Of a DNA stretch of 64,000 bases, positions 27,200 to 36,503 are shown one piece after another. Under the pieces are notes generated by a model. That model ran no database searches and was not told where the DNA came from. It saw only the letters and a list, made by a program, of their open reading frames with translations. The position numbers and the translations under genes were made by a program. Origin of the DNA: Chitinophaga nivalis (GTDB lineage: Bacteria; Bacteroidota; Bacteroidia; Chitinophagales; Chitinophagaceae); NCBI RefSeq assembly GCF_025989125.1, contig NZ_JAPDNR010000001.1, forward strand, positions 682,001 through 746,000, given 5' to 3'. Each line of letters opens with the position of its first letter. Positions within the stretch are counted from its first letter, which is position 1.

Positions 27200-27272
27200 G
27201 GTGCGGTAGCTCAGTAGGTAGAGCAAAGGACTGAAAATCCTTGTGTCGCCGGTTCGATCCCGGCTCACACCA
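27200..27272 (+). tRNA. tRNA-Phe (GAA)
   Basis: The cloverleaf is complete: acceptor GGTGCGG, D arm GCTC-AGTAGGTA-GAGC, anticodon arm AAGGA-CTGAAAA-TCCTT with anticodon GAA at 27233-27235, variable GTGTC, T arm GCCGG-TTCGATC-CCGGC, 3' acceptor TCACACC and discriminator A. CCA is not encoded. The acceptor stem has one C5-A68 mismatch and one G7-U66 wobble, which is unusual. A good promoter precedes it and an intrinsic terminator follows. Confidence 0.95.
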
Positions 27273-27278
27273 CGAAGA

Positions 27279-27307
27279 AAGCTTCACAGAAATGTGAGGC
27301 TTTTTTT
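27279..27307 (+). terminator. Intrinsic terminator of tRNA-Phe
   Basis: AAGCTTCACA, loop GAAA, then TGTGAGGCTT followed by a run of T. Ten pairs with one G-U. It begins 6 nt after the tRNA. Confidence 0.85.
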
Positions 27308-27577
27308 ATGCCCATACTTTTCTACTCCCTCACTATTATGATAACAATTCCGCACCATCTGATGCTAATCAGGATCAAGTTGAAAAGCTGGGCTAATCAT
27401 AAATTTTAAGCATAGCGTTTAGCCTTCTTTGGGCTCCCAAGTCGAAACATCACTTAAATGATGTTTGTATTAAGTACACGACTATACCCCTCAATTCACA
27501 GATACGCTTATTGCCACTCATGTACCCAGGAGAGAGATCAATATCCTAACTCCCATTCCATACTTCATTATAAGCAG

Positions 27578-27937
27578 CTATTGGGGCCTTACAATACTCT
27601 GTTTATGTTTGGTTATAGCGTCGTGCATTTGCGCTCCAAATGCTGTCATAGCCGTCAGGATGGGGATAACCATTTTACCGATCTCGCTTAGTTCATACTC
27701 GACACGCGGTGGTTTTTCGTTATAACTGTGCCGGATAATCAATCCGTCATCCTCTAATTCTTTCAACTGTTCAGTCAATATCTTGCGCGAGATATCCGGT
27801 ATTTGTACCGCCAGCTTTCCAAATCGAACAGCTCCATTTACCAGCCGGCCCAGGATAATTGGTTTCCACTTCCCGCCGATATAAGTCATCGTATGCACGA
27901 TTGGGCAGGAAGATGTATGCGCTTTAAATTTCTTCAT
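27578..27937 (-). CDS. HxlR family winged-helix regulator
   Basis: A 119-residue regulator. CPIVHTMTYIGGKWKPIILGRLVNGAVRFGKL is the HxlR signature (Cys11, GGKWKP), PDISRKILTEQLKELEDDGLI is the recognition helix region, and PPRVEYELSEIGK is the wing. HxlR proteins often sense aldehydes, quinones or redox state through that N-terminal Cys. It is divergent from an SDR oxidoreductase, its likely target. Two 17-bp repeats lie directly upstream of its start. Confidence 0.92.
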   Translation of the reverse strand: MKKFKAHTSSCPIVHTMTYIGGKWKPIILGRLVNGAVRFGKLAVQIPDISRKILTEQLKELEDDGLIIRHSYNEKPPRVEYELSEIGKMVIPILTAMTAFGAQMHDAITKHKQSIVRPQ

Positions 27938-27939
27938 TG

Positions 27940-27988
27940 GTTACATGAATGTTACCACTTTTCGGCTTTTAGTTACCTGAACGTTACC
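27940..27988. promoter_or_regulatory. Candidate HxlR operator pair
   Basis: GTTACATGAATGTTACC (27940-27956) and GTTACCTGAACGTTACC (27972-27988) are 17-bp direct repeats with two differences, set 32 bp apart (about three helical turns). They occupy the divergent promoter space, the first only 2 nt from the HxlR start codon. Confidence 0.6.
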
Positions 27989-28099
27989 GCCAATTCGTGG
28001 TGTGCGAATAAATGAATGCAACGGTTTTAGTTACTTTATGAAACTAATGTAAATCGATTTTTCAGTAAATGAACATCGTATCACTAAAAAACAAGTCGC

Positions 28100-28897
28100 A
28101 TGAAAAATAAACAAGCAACTGAGGCGGTATTACAGGGGAAAATTGCCCTTGTAACCGGAGGAACAAAGGGAATTGGTAAGGCTATTGTCAGAAGACTGGA
28201 GCAAGCAGGTGCAACGGTTATCGTCACCGCCCGAAACCCACCGAATGAACCGGATGTTACCTATTCATTTATTGCTGCAGACCTATCCCGGGCTGAGGAG
28301 GTCAGCAAAGTAGCCAATATGATCAATGAGCAATTCGGGCGAATAGATATACTAATTAATAACATGGGGGCCAACACGTACCCAGGTGGAGGATTCAGCA
28401 CCCTAACGGATGAACACTGGGACCTGGCCCTGCAAGTTAACCTGCTTTCTTCTGTTCGTTTGGATAGAGCTTTATTGCCTAAAATGCTGGAGCAAAAAAG
28501 TGGGGTGATCATTCATATATCTTCTACCAGCGGCCAGTTCCCCATCTGGGAGTCTACGATGGCTTACAGTGTCGCAAAATCAGCATTAAATACCTATAGT
28601 AAAGCATTGGCTACAGAAGTAGCCGGTAACGGGGTAAGAGTCGTAACCGTGTCTCCAGGTTTAAATAAAACAGCCGCTATGACAGCCTTTTTGGAGAATT
28701 ATGCCCAACAAGCCAATTGCACAGTGGAAGAAATGACCCGTAAACTTTTTGAAAGGGTTGGCGGTGTACCATTAGGAAGAATGGCTGAGCCGGAAGAAAC
28801 AGCAGAACTGATCTACTTCCTGGTTTCTCCGGCAGCCTCTTATATCACAGGCGCGAACCTCATTATTGATGGAGGAAATTTCCCGGTAGTAAAATAA
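28100..28897 (+). CDS. SDR family NAD(P)-dependent oxidoreductase
   Basis: A 265-residue short-chain dehydrogenase. The cofactor motif TGGTKGIGKAI (19-29), NNMGA, catalytic Ser in ISSTSGQ and YSVAKSA (Tyr/Lys) are all present, with the GGNFPV ending of classical SDRs. Reaction on an unknown carbonyl or alcohol. Control by the divergent HxlR regulator is likely from position. An imperfect hairpin follows the stop. Confidence 0.9.
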   Translation: MKNKQATEAVLQGKIALVTGGTKGIGKAIVRRLEQAGATVIVTARNPPNEPDVTYSFIAADLSRAEEVSKVANMINEQFGRIDILINNMGANTYPGGGFSTLTDEHWDLALQVNLLSSVRLDRALLPKMLEQKSGVIIHISSTSGQFPIWESTMAYSVAKSALNTYSKALATEVAGNGVRVVTVSPGLNKTAAMTAFLENYAQQANCTVEEMTRKLFERVGGVPLGRMAEPEETAELIYFLVSPAASYITGANLIIDGGNFPVVK

Positions 28898-28928
28898 AAG
28901 CTCCGTCAATACAGACTGTAACGAAAGT

Positions 28929-28968
28929 AAACCGTCTCCTGTGTTTGTATAAACAAGGAGACAGTTTT
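28929..28968 (+). terminator. Imperfect hairpin after SDR gene
   Basis: AAACCGTCTCCT... pairs with AGGAGACAGTTTT around a GTTTGTATAAAC core, and the descending arm ends in TTTT. It starts 31 nt after the SDR stop. Confidence 0.5.
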
Positions 28969-29607
28969 AATGTATATCAGTCTGTATTATGCAAAGAAAG
29001 ACTTCTTCTTCCTACTGGTTGTCCGGTTATTGAGAAAGTTCCGGATAACACTTCACTAGCTATTAAGATTTATTTTGTTATTCCCCCTTCTATCTATAAG
29101 CTGGCGTTCCTTTTAGCACTATATGAGATCCCGCTGTCTTCGTACCCTCATAAGATCAACTGAAAGCAGAAATACAAAAAATATTTTTCATGAAGATCTT
29201 AATTGTTTGTTTAAAGTCCAGTAAGTCGATTGTTACACACATAATTTTTCGTTTGTACGTTACTGTTATTGATACTTGTTCCCTTCCTGAGATATCGTGG
29301 CTTTATTACATCCCGATAGCCCATCCTATGTTTCCGAATAATTGCTTCCTTGAAACAGTTCATCATCCCTCATGAACTGCAGATATCCATATTTTAATAT
29401 GGTATGCTTAGAAAGCAATAAATAAAATAGAACAATCAACAGATGGAGATCTGTTCCCATTTTTCTACAATTCATTAAATATCATATTGGAAAAAATTAT
29501 ACATCCACATCGTTATAATGGAAAAAATTATCTATTATTATAACCTAACTGAGTTATAATGGAAAAAAATCTACCGATTCATTTACGGGAAATAATATTT
29601 TCCTTTC
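28969..29607. other. AT-rich gene-free interval with phased repeats
   Basis: About 640 nt with no credible gene. Near its end, TGGAAAAAATTAT-type motifs occur at 29488, 29519 and 29560 (third copy TGGAAAAAAATC). The spacings of 31 and 41 bp are close to whole helical turns, so the A-tracts lie on one face and may bend the DNA. Confidence 0.5.
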
Positions 29608-30912
29608 TCACTCCCCCGCCCCCTCTTCACAGAAAATCCGGACCAGATTATTCCGTTGAAAATCCGTTTTCAGTTCCAATGTTTTCGAGGATGATCCAAA
29701 CCGGATACGCAACACTGCAGTATTAGGTGATATACTCCCCAGATTATCGGCCACAAAAAGTAATTTATTCTCTCCTGGTTGTAAAACAACCAGAAGCTGC
29801 TGCACTTGTTTTTTCACCGGAAATCCGCTGGCAATCCAGGTGTCATTTAACCGTAGCGAAATACTGTCGCCATCTTCCTGTTGTGCATCCCATAATTCCA
29901 GCACAATATTGCGTTGTTGCACCGTCAGAGAAGTAATAAACTGATCTTTCCGGGAAGTAGCCTGCTGCGTGTTTGTACGGGGTAACAATGGTGCTATAAT
30001 ACGCCTCGGGACAGTTGGTTCCCGATAAAGCTGTGCCACCAGAAACGTTGCATATTTATTGGAACGGTTACTGAAATCAAAACTATAGGGATGCCCATCA
30101 GCGTGCAGGCGCAGATCTCCGGTATTCGGTGGAATACCGCCATAGTTATCAGCAAAAAAAGTGAGGATGTTCAAACCGGTATCCAGCTGAAGCCGCTGCT
30201 GCCGGGTATGTTCATTGACTTCCATCCGGTCTTTCAGTAATACCCCGTTATGGAGTAGTGTAACGGTATCTTTATCCAGTTCATCTTTATCAATGATCAT
30301 CATTTCTGCTACACTGTCTTTCACCTTTATCAGATCATAGATACCAAAGTAAATGGAATCCGCATCCCCCTCCAGTATCCGTTTTGTCTGCGTACTTTTC
30401 CAGGGAGCAACAGCTGTTTGTTTTAACCGGATATCTTCATTGTATAAAAAGTTGCGCAATGCCACTTTACTGTGCACATAAATTTCATCTTCTGCATATA
30501 AATTATGCATAAATAACCCGAAGGAATTTATCCACATTCTTTTTATATGCATGACTGGTGGGGTTCCGGCTTCATAGTCAAATGTACCGTTCAGATAAAT
30601 CATCCAGGGGCCTAACCGGAAAGGGGTTTCACTGACTGGAAATTTATTTCTGCCTATACCCAGTTGCCAGTCATTTTTTTTGGCCAGTAGCAATTCGTAG
30701 GTACCGGAAAAAGATTGGTATTCCAGTTTCAGTAACGCGGGATACAAGGTTTGCTGCTTGCCTGCTCCAATCTGCAGTTCCAGGTGTATGGGCGCAGCAG
30801 TTCCCCGCTTATAGGTCATTTTCCAGGTACCCGGCCATTTATCTGTCTGGGCACCGGCTTTAATAACCATCGTCAATAGCAGAAACAGTAAAAGGTGCCG
30901 TATATACCTCAT
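29608..30912 (-). CDS. Secreted protein with two repeated beta-sandwich-like modules
   Basis: A 434-residue exported protein (signal peptide 1-21, ends KAGAQ) of unknown function. Residues 22-200 show no known family. Two related segments follow: about 220-300 (TVTLLHNGVLL to LTFFADNYGGIPPNTGDLRLHADG) and about 345-425 (SISLRLNDTWI to LLFVADNLGSISPNTAVLRIRFG). The shared core L-F-x-A-D-N-x-G-x-I-x-P-N-T indicates an internal duplication, probably Ig-like or carbohydrate-binding-like modules. A lone gene between unrelated neighbours. Confidence 0.7.
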   Translation of the reverse strand: MRYIRHLLLFLLLTMVIKAGAQTDKWPGTWKMTYKRGTAAPIHLELQIGAGKQQTLYPALLKLEYQSFSGTYELLLAKKNDWQLGIGRNKFPVSETPFRLGPWMIYLNGTFDYEAGTPPVMHIKRMWINSFGLFMHNLYAEDEIYVHSKVALRNFLYNEDIRLKQTAVAPWKSTQTKRILEGDADSIYFGIYDLIKVKDSVAEMMIIDKDELDKDTVTLLHNGVLLKDRMEVNEHTRQQRLQLDTGLNILTFFADNYGGIPPNTGDLRLHADGHPYSFDFSNRSNKYATFLVAQLYREPTVPRRIIAPLLPRTNTQQATSRKDQFITSLTVQQRNIVLELWDAQQEDGDSISLRLNDTWIASGFPVKKQVQQLLVVLQPGENKLLFVADNLGSISPNTAVLRIRFGSSSKTLELKTDFQRNNLVRIFCEEGAGE

Positions 30913-30938
30913 AGTAATAAGTTAACAACTTATCACAA

Positions 30939-31496
30939 TTACGGACTTTCTACCGGCAAATTATCATCACATTTTAAAAGCGCCTGGATATGCCGGCTAA
31001 TATTGGTGGAGCGGCGGTCTAAACGAGCCGTACTATGGCTCACCAACAAATCAAACAAGTCTATCTTTCCCCGTTGTACACATTTCCGGAATAAGGTCAG
31101 GTCTTCTTCATTGATCACCCTTTTTTCATCCATACAGCTGTATAGCAGCAGGTAGTGGACGTCGAATCTGCTATGATGGAGATACTGCAGAATAGGCCGC
31201 ACATCGTGCTCACTGTTATCAAATACCAGACTGATACCGATGGCAAACGAAATATGTGCATGTATATGATGTTCCAATACATCCCTTACATGTGCCAGAT
31301 AGGCGGCAGAGGTAATCGTACTGTTAGACGCATTGATGACGACAAAGCTTTGTCCATTCAAATGAGGAGCCGTAAAGGGTCGTTTAAATGGGAAAAAATG
31401 TTTCCGGTCAAAAACATGTTGTAACGTTCTTTTGGTACCTGCAAGCGGATAACCTACCAGCACAAATAATTTTCTAGGTTTAGAGTCCATCCCCAA
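30939..31496 (-). CDS. Hypothetical protein with P-loop-like N-terminus
   Basis: A 185-residue cytoplasmic protein with no family I recognise. Residues 9-24 (KLFVLVGYPLAGTKRT) resemble a kinase-type beta-strand plus P-loop, but the GKS/T is replaced by GTKRT, shifting the lysine one place. A second strand QSFVVINASN and a later IGISLVFDN suggest an alpha/beta fold. It is rich in His (LEHHIHAHISF). It lies 61 nt downstream of the Amj gene and is probably cotranscribed with it. Confidence 0.6.
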   Translation of the reverse strand: MGMDSKPRKLFVLVGYPLAGTKRTLQHVFDRKHFFPFKRPFTAPHLNGQSFVVINASNSTITSAAYLAHVRDVLEHHIHAHISFAIGISLVFDNSEHDVRPILQYLHHSRFDVHYLLLYSCMDEKRVINEEDLTLFRKCVQRGKIDLFDLLVSHSTARLDRRSTNISRHIQALLKCDDNLPVESP

Positions 31497-31557
31497 AAAA
31501 GCACGAAATTTCCGAGAAAAATGTTAATCCGATCTTAACGCAAAAGGAAATAATATT

Positions 31558-32358
31558 TTACAGCGAAGCGGCCAATACAGCAATCACTTTTGCACAGGGT
31601 AAAAAGAGTACCTGCGCCAGCAAAGTACCCACTACCCGCGCCAGCACCATGTATATAATAAATCGCCGGAAAGCGGATTGACTCAGTTTTCCCAATACAA
31701 CATCATCCGTCAGTACAGAGATGTGCGGATCTATAAACAACGACATCAGAATAGTGGCAAAACCATTGATGACGGCCGATAAATTACTGGCGGTAGTCCG
31801 ATATTCGGGGTTCAGATAAGCAGCATATACACAGGACAACACGCCTATTGTTGTAATCGCTACCGCCAGCACATTGTAGGAAAATATTTTCCACGGAAAA
31901 GCGCTCTTAAAGTCCAGGTTTTTTACATGTGCTGCGGAGGGCATTTTAATACTCTCTTTTACAAACTGTATCCCGGCGCCGGAAAATCCCAAATAGAATA
32001 ACGCCGGTAATGATTTATGCACACTGAAATGCACTACCGCCCGGGAAAACAGGCGCCGGAAAGTGGGTATCAGGAAAGCACCCAGTACCGTTCCCAGGGT
32101 GCAGGAAAAAATAATCAACTGGAAAACAAAGGTGTTTTCGAAAATATGGTCTTTTATATTTTGTTCCACTGTTTTGGCCAGTAGAGGTGCCTGAAATCCA
32201 TTGGCAGTCCTGGATATTAATATTAGGATATTAAAAAGAGAGAAAGTAATGGCAATACGGCCTGTCTGTACTCCTACAATCCTTACCGCATAGGCTAACG
32301 TGCCAATAAGGTTGATCAATAGGGTAAGCGCAAGTACAATGATAATCTGGGTTGTCAT
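31558..32358 (-). CDS. Amj family lipid II flippase (DUF2837)
   Basis: A 266-residue membrane protein with six or so hydrophobic helices. The N-terminal stretch LINLIGTLAYAVRIVGVQTGRIAITFSLFN and SRTANGFQAPLL match the DUF2837/YdaH family, which includes Amj, the alternative lipid II flippase shown in Bacillus subtilis to substitute for MurJ. Such proteins move lipid-linked peptidoglycan precursor across the inner membrane. The role here is inferred from family membership. Confidence 0.82.
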   Translation of the reverse strand: MTTQIIIVLALTLLINLIGTLAYAVRIVGVQTGRIAITFSLFNILILISRTANGFQAPLLAKTVEQNIKDHIFENTFVFQLIIFSCTLGTVLGAFLIPTFRRLFSRAVVHFSVHKSLPALFYLGFSGAGIQFVKESIKMPSAAHVKNLDFKSAFPWKIFSYNVLAVAITTIGVLSCVYAAYLNPEYRTTASNLSAVINGFATILMSLFIDPHISVLTDDVVLGKLSQSAFRRFIIYMVLARVVGTLLAQVLFLPCAKVIAVLAASL

Positions 32359-32530
32359 TTCTGATATGGTTTTTCTGCGATTTTTAAAAGTAATAATTAT
32401 TCAGCGGTTATGCCTGCTGAACGGGACCATGATACGATTTATATCTAAAAATTAACCTGCCGGTAAGGGATCATCCTTTCTTTTTATTTGTATTTTGTAC
32501 GCTTATTCCTACGTTAGTAAATCCATCCAC

Positions 32531-34678
32531 ATGAAAAGATTAATGCTATTTTGTTTATTCCTGCTCCCATGTCTGGCATTTGCACAAAATCAGCTGATTC
32601 AGATAGCCACACAGCATACCAAACTGGTATACGGGATCAGTAGAGAAGGTAAACTTATACAACGTTTTCTGGGCGACCGGCAACAACCGGTACTACCGGA
32701 TTCCCTGGTCAGATTAGTACAGGAAGCCTATGTACCTGCCGGTATGGAAAGCTTGCTGGACCCGGCAATACGGATGATACATCCAGATGGCAACCCATCC
32801 CTGGATCTCCAATATGTTACCCACGCCACTACCCGGAAAAACAACCTGGTAACCCTCACCACCATTACCCTTAAAGATCCCGTGTATCCGGTAAACGTTA
32901 CCCTGTACTTCGAGGCCTATGAACAGGAAGATGTGATCAAAGCCTGGTCTGCCATCAGCCATACGGAATCTCAACCGGTACGGCTGACAGCCTATGCTTC
33001 TTCCATGTTGCATTTTAACCCCGGCAAATACTGGCTGACCCAGTTCCACGGCAACTGGGCAAAAGAAGCCAATATGACCACCCAATACCTGACACCAGGC
33101 ATGAAAGTACTGGACAGCAAACTGGGGGTACGGGCCAATATGTTTCAGTCACCGATGTTTTTACTGGGTGTGGATAAACCGGCTGAAGAAAATACCGGTG
33201 ACGTGCTGGCTGGGACCCTCGCGTGGACCGGCAATTTCAGATTCGGATTTGAGATCGATGAAAACCAGTCCCTCCATATCAGTTCCGGTATCAATCCTTA
33301 CGCCAGCGAGTACACGCTGCCGCCTAACGAGGTATTCACCACACCGGCCCTGATCTTCACCTGGTCTTCCAAAGGAACAGGTTTAGCCAGCCGAAACCTC
33401 CATCACTGGGCACTCAACTATGGTGTACTGGATGGTCATGGCCCCCGGTTTACCCTGCTCAACAACTGGGAAGCTACCGGCATGGATTTTAATGAACAAA
33501 AGCTAACTCATTTATTCGGCGATGCCGCGCGCCTGGGCGTAGACCTCTTTTTACTGGATGATGGCTGGTTTGGCAACAAGTTTCCCCGCAACAACGATCA
33601 TGCTGGTCTGGGAGACTGGGACCCGGATACCACCAAACTCCCGCATGGACTGGGTTACCTGGTGAAAGAGGCAGATAAACAAGGAGTGAAATTCGGTATC
33701 TGGCTGGAACCGGAAATGGTAAACCCCAAAAGTGAACTTTATTCCCAACATCCGGACTGGATACTCCGGCTTCCCAATCGGGCAGAACATTATTTCAGGA
33801 ATCAGCTGGTGCTGGACCTGACTAATCCCGCTGTACAGGATTTTGTGGTGGGGGTAGTCGATAAAACCTTGTCGCAGGCGCCGGGGATAGCCTATATCAA
33901 ATGGGACTGCAACCGCATGCTAACCAATACCTACGCTCCTTTCCTGCAGGATAAACAATCACACCTATTTATTGCCTATACCCGTAGTCTCTACCAGGTA
34001 TTGGAAAGAGTAAGGGCCAAATATCCACACCTGCCTATCATGCTATGCTCCGGTGGCGGGGGCCGCACCGACTATGGCGCTTTAAAATATTTTACGGAAT
34101 TCTGGCCCAGTGATAATACAGATGGGTTGGAAAGAATTTATATCCAATATGGTTATTCTCATTTCTTCCCGGCGAAAACAATGGCAGCTCATGTAACAAA
34201 TTGGGGCCGGCAGTCGCTGAAATTCCGTACCGATGTAGCCATGATGGGCAAACTGGGTTACGATATCAAAGTGAGTGATTTTACGCCTCAGGAGCTACAG
34301 TTTAGCCAGCATGCAGTAAAAACGTATAGCCGTATCAGTGATATTGTATGGAGTGGTAATATTTACCGGTTGGTATCTCCCTATGAGCAACACAGGGCTG
34401 TCTTTTTATACAGCAGCGAAAACCGGCAACGGGCCATCATCTTTAACTACATGATGCAGGTACAAAAACAGGATATTTTTCCACTGGTAAAACTACAGGG
34501 ACTCGATCCACATCGGCATTACAGAATCAAAGAAATAAACCTGTTTCCCGGCACTGTTTCTTCCTTTAATTTTCAGCGGGTATATCGGGGCGATTTCCTG
34601 ATGAATGTGGGTATTAACTTATCTGGTGTACGCCCGCAGGCGCTCACCAGCAATATATTTGAGCTCACGGCAGAATAG
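32531..34678 (+). CDS. GH36 family alpha-galactosidase
   Basis: A 715-residue secreted glycoside hydrolase (signal peptide MKRLMLFCLFLLPCLAFAQ). The N-terminal beta-sandwich is followed by the catalytic barrel with FLLDDGWFG, KFGIWLEPEMVNPKSELY, YIKWDCNR (nucleophile Asp) and FWPSDNTD (acid/base Asp), then CSGGGGRTDYG. These are GH36 hallmarks; members release terminal alpha-galactose from oligosaccharides. The start at 32531 gives the signal peptide, unlike the longer frame from 32495. No SusCD pair is adjacent, so it is not part of a classic polysaccharide locus here. Confidence 0.93.
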   Translation: MKRLMLFCLFLLPCLAFAQNQLIQIATQHTKLVYGISREGKLIQRFLGDRQQPVLPDSLVRLVQEAYVPAGMESLLDPAIRMIHPDGNPSLDLQYVTHATTRKNNLVTLTTITLKDPVYPVNVTLYFEAYEQEDVIKAWSAISHTESQPVRLTAYASSMLHFNPGKYWLTQFHGNWAKEANMTTQYLTPGMKVLDSKLGVRANMFQSPMFLLGVDKPAEENTGDVLAGTLAWTGNFRFGFEIDENQSLHISSGINPYASEYTLPPNEVFTTPALIFTWSSKGTGLASRNLHHWALNYGVLDGHGPRFTLLNNWEATGMDFNEQKLTHLFGDAARLGVDLFLLDDGWFGNKFPRNNDHAGLGDWDPDTTKLPHGLGYLVKEADKQGVKFGIWLEPEMVNPKSELYSQHPDWILRLPNRAEHYFRNQLVLDLTNPAVQDFVVGVVDKTLSQAPGIAYIKWDCNRMLTNTYAPFLQDKQSHLFIAYTRSLYQVLERVRAKYPHLPIMLCSGGGGRTDYGALKYFTEFWPSDNTDGLERIYIQYGYSHFFPAKTMAAHVTNWGRQSLKFRTDVAMMGKLGYDIKVSDFTPQELQFSQHAVKTYSRISDIVWSGNIYRLVSPYEQHRAVFLYSSENRQRAIIFNYMMQVQKQDIFPLVKLQGLDPHRHYRIKEINLFPGTVSSFNFQRVYRGDFLMNVGINLSGVRPQALTSNIFELTAE

Positions 34679-34809
34679 TTGACAAGAAAAATACCGGAGT
34701 GTTTTCTCACCAAGCATCCCTTGTATTTTTTATACTTCCGGAGACGATTATTTTGTATATAACGTTAACGTATATACGTAATAATAAAATGATATTATCA
34801 CCCTTCCTA

Positions 34810-34849
34810 CGAACCGGTTTTCAGCTTACTGAAAACCGGTTCGTTTTTT
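34810..34849 (+). terminator. Intrinsic terminator after alpha-galactosidase
   Basis: CGAACCGGTTTTCAG, loop CTTA, exact complement, then six T. A perfect 15-bp stem 131 nt after the stop. The 320-nt interval otherwise shows only an AT-rich partial palindrome near 34757. Confidence 0.85.
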
Positions 34850-34999
34850 CCCGCTTTCATCACAGTAATACAGTCGTTCTATACCCACTTTGATTGATTA
34901 TCTTCACGGCATAATAATTACATTATTTATCATCAATAGCTCCAGGTATATCACCCGGAGCGGGCTAATAACAGTATCTGTTAATTAGTTATCTTTCAT

Positions 35000-36499
35000 G
35001 TGTTTAAATCAGGAGAAACCTTGCATACCCTTATTACTTATCTGTCAGAATCAAACTGGCACATCTATATCAAGATAGGCAGCTACCTACTCATCGCACT
35101 TACATTTCTGGGAGTTGCCGGTACCATTCTGCTGGAAAACCGCAATCCGGTGAAAGCGATGGCCTATATTCTGCTGTTGGTATTTGTGCCGGTGGTAGGC
35201 CTCATTGTCTATTATTATTTAGGCCGGGACCTCCGTAAAAAACGACGCTTTACCCTGAAAGGCAGCAAAGATGAAGTGCTGTTTGCCAAATACTGGCAAT
35301 CACAGCGGCCCCATATAGAACAAATGCAGGTAGAACTCCGAAAAAAAACAGGTAATAAACAGGAGCTTTCTGCCATGCTCCTGAATACCCGGCAATCTGT
35401 TTTAACGAAAAATAACCAGGTACAATTGCTGATCAATGGAGAAGAAAAATTTCCGGTCGTCTATGCTGCCCTCCGTGCAGCCAGACACCATATCCATATT
35501 GAATATTACATGATTGCCGACGATGATGTCGGTAACACCATAGCGGAGATATTAATAGAGAAACTGCAACAGGGAGTACAGGTACGTTTCCTCTACGATG
35601 ATATGGGCAGCGATCGTATCGGTAAAATTCCCAAACGTCTCAAAGCACATGGCGCCAGTGTATATCCTTTTTCACCAGTGTTGGTAGATTTCTACCTGAA
35701 TGCCAACTACCGCAATCACAGAAAAATCATTGTTGTAGACGGCACCGTTGGATTTGTTGGCGGCATTAACCTCGATGAACGATACATCAATAACGGCAAG
35801 CACAACATCTACTGGCGGGATACACACCTGAAAATAGAAGGAGATGCCGTAAACATATTACAGCTGCAGTTCCTGATGAGTTATCGCTATTGCAGTAAGG
35901 AAGTATTTCCCTTTGAAACGCCCTACTTTGGACCGTCTGCCCTCACCGGCACCTGTTTTACGGATATTGTAGCCAGCGGACCGGATTCTGAATGGCCGAT
36001 GGCGATGGAATGTATATTAATGGCTATCAACGTCGCTAAAAGAAGAATCAGGATTACCAACCCTTACTTTATTCCTACGGAAGAACTGCTGACCGCCTTG
36101 CAAATGGCTGCCTTAGCAGGTAAAGAAGTACAATTGTTATTACCGTGGAAAGGAGACTCTTTTATAGTACAGCATGCAGCACTTTCGTATATAAAGCCAT
36201 TACTGGCAGCAGGCGTAAAAGTATTCTTTTACACCCGTGGTTTTATTCACGCCAAAACCATGGTAATAGATGATAATCTGGCCTGGGTGAGCTCTGTAAA
36301 TTTCGATAACCGCAGCTTTTACCTCAACTGTGAGATTGCCGCTTTATTGTATGATGAAGAAGTGGCGGCCAAATTAAACCGGGTATTTGAAGAAGATCTG
36401 TTGCATGCTGTTCCTGTCCAGGAAACGCGGTGGAACAAACGAAATGTGATGAACCGGTTCCTCGATGCGGTATGCCGTTTACTTACGCCCCTCTTATAG
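35000..36499 (+). CDS. cls: Cardiolipin synthase
   Basis: A 499-residue phospholipase D-type enzyme joining two phosphatidylglycerols to cardiolipin. Two N-terminal membrane helices (about 26-44 and 53-73) precede two HKD motifs, H240-K242-D247 in NHRKIIVVDG and the second in FIHAKTMVIDD. The N-terminal LENRNPVKAMAYILLLVFVPVVGLIVYYYLGR is typical of bacterial Cls. The start is a GTG at 35000. It converges on the next gene with a 4-nt gap. Confidence 0.93.
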   Translation: MFKSGETLHTLITYLSESNWHIYIKIGSYLLIALTFLGVAGTILLENRNPVKAMAYILLLVFVPVVGLIVYYYLGRDLRKKRRFTLKGSKDEVLFAKYWQSQRPHIEQMQVELRKKTGNKQELSAMLLNTRQSVLTKNNQVQLLINGEEKFPVVYAALRAARHHIHIEYYMIADDDVGNTIAEILIEKLQQGVQVRFLYDDMGSDRIGKIPKRLKAHGASVYPFSPVLVDFYLNANYRNHRKIIVVDGTVGFVGGINLDERYINNGKHNIYWRDTHLKIEGDAVNILQLQFLMSYRYCSKEVFPFETPYFGPSALTGTCFTDIVASGPDSEWPMAMECILMAINVAKRRIRITNPYFIPTEELLTALQMAALAGKEVQLLLPWKGDSFIVQHAALSYIKPLLAAGVKVFFYTRGFIHAKTMVIDDNLAWVSSVNFDNRSFYLNCEIAALLYDEEVAAKLNRVFEEDLLHAVPVQETRWNKRNVMNRFLDAVCRLLTPLL

Positions 36500-36503
36500 G
36501 GGC

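Noticed and set aside
28945..29375. Two short plus-strand frames after the SDR gene
   Set aside because: AT-rich, lacking promoter or protein-like features.
34757..34780. Palindromic operator GTATATAACGTTAACGTATATAC-like
   Set aside because: One unpaired base breaks the dyad, the sequence is AT-rich low complexity and it lies downstream of a gene rather than at a promoter.
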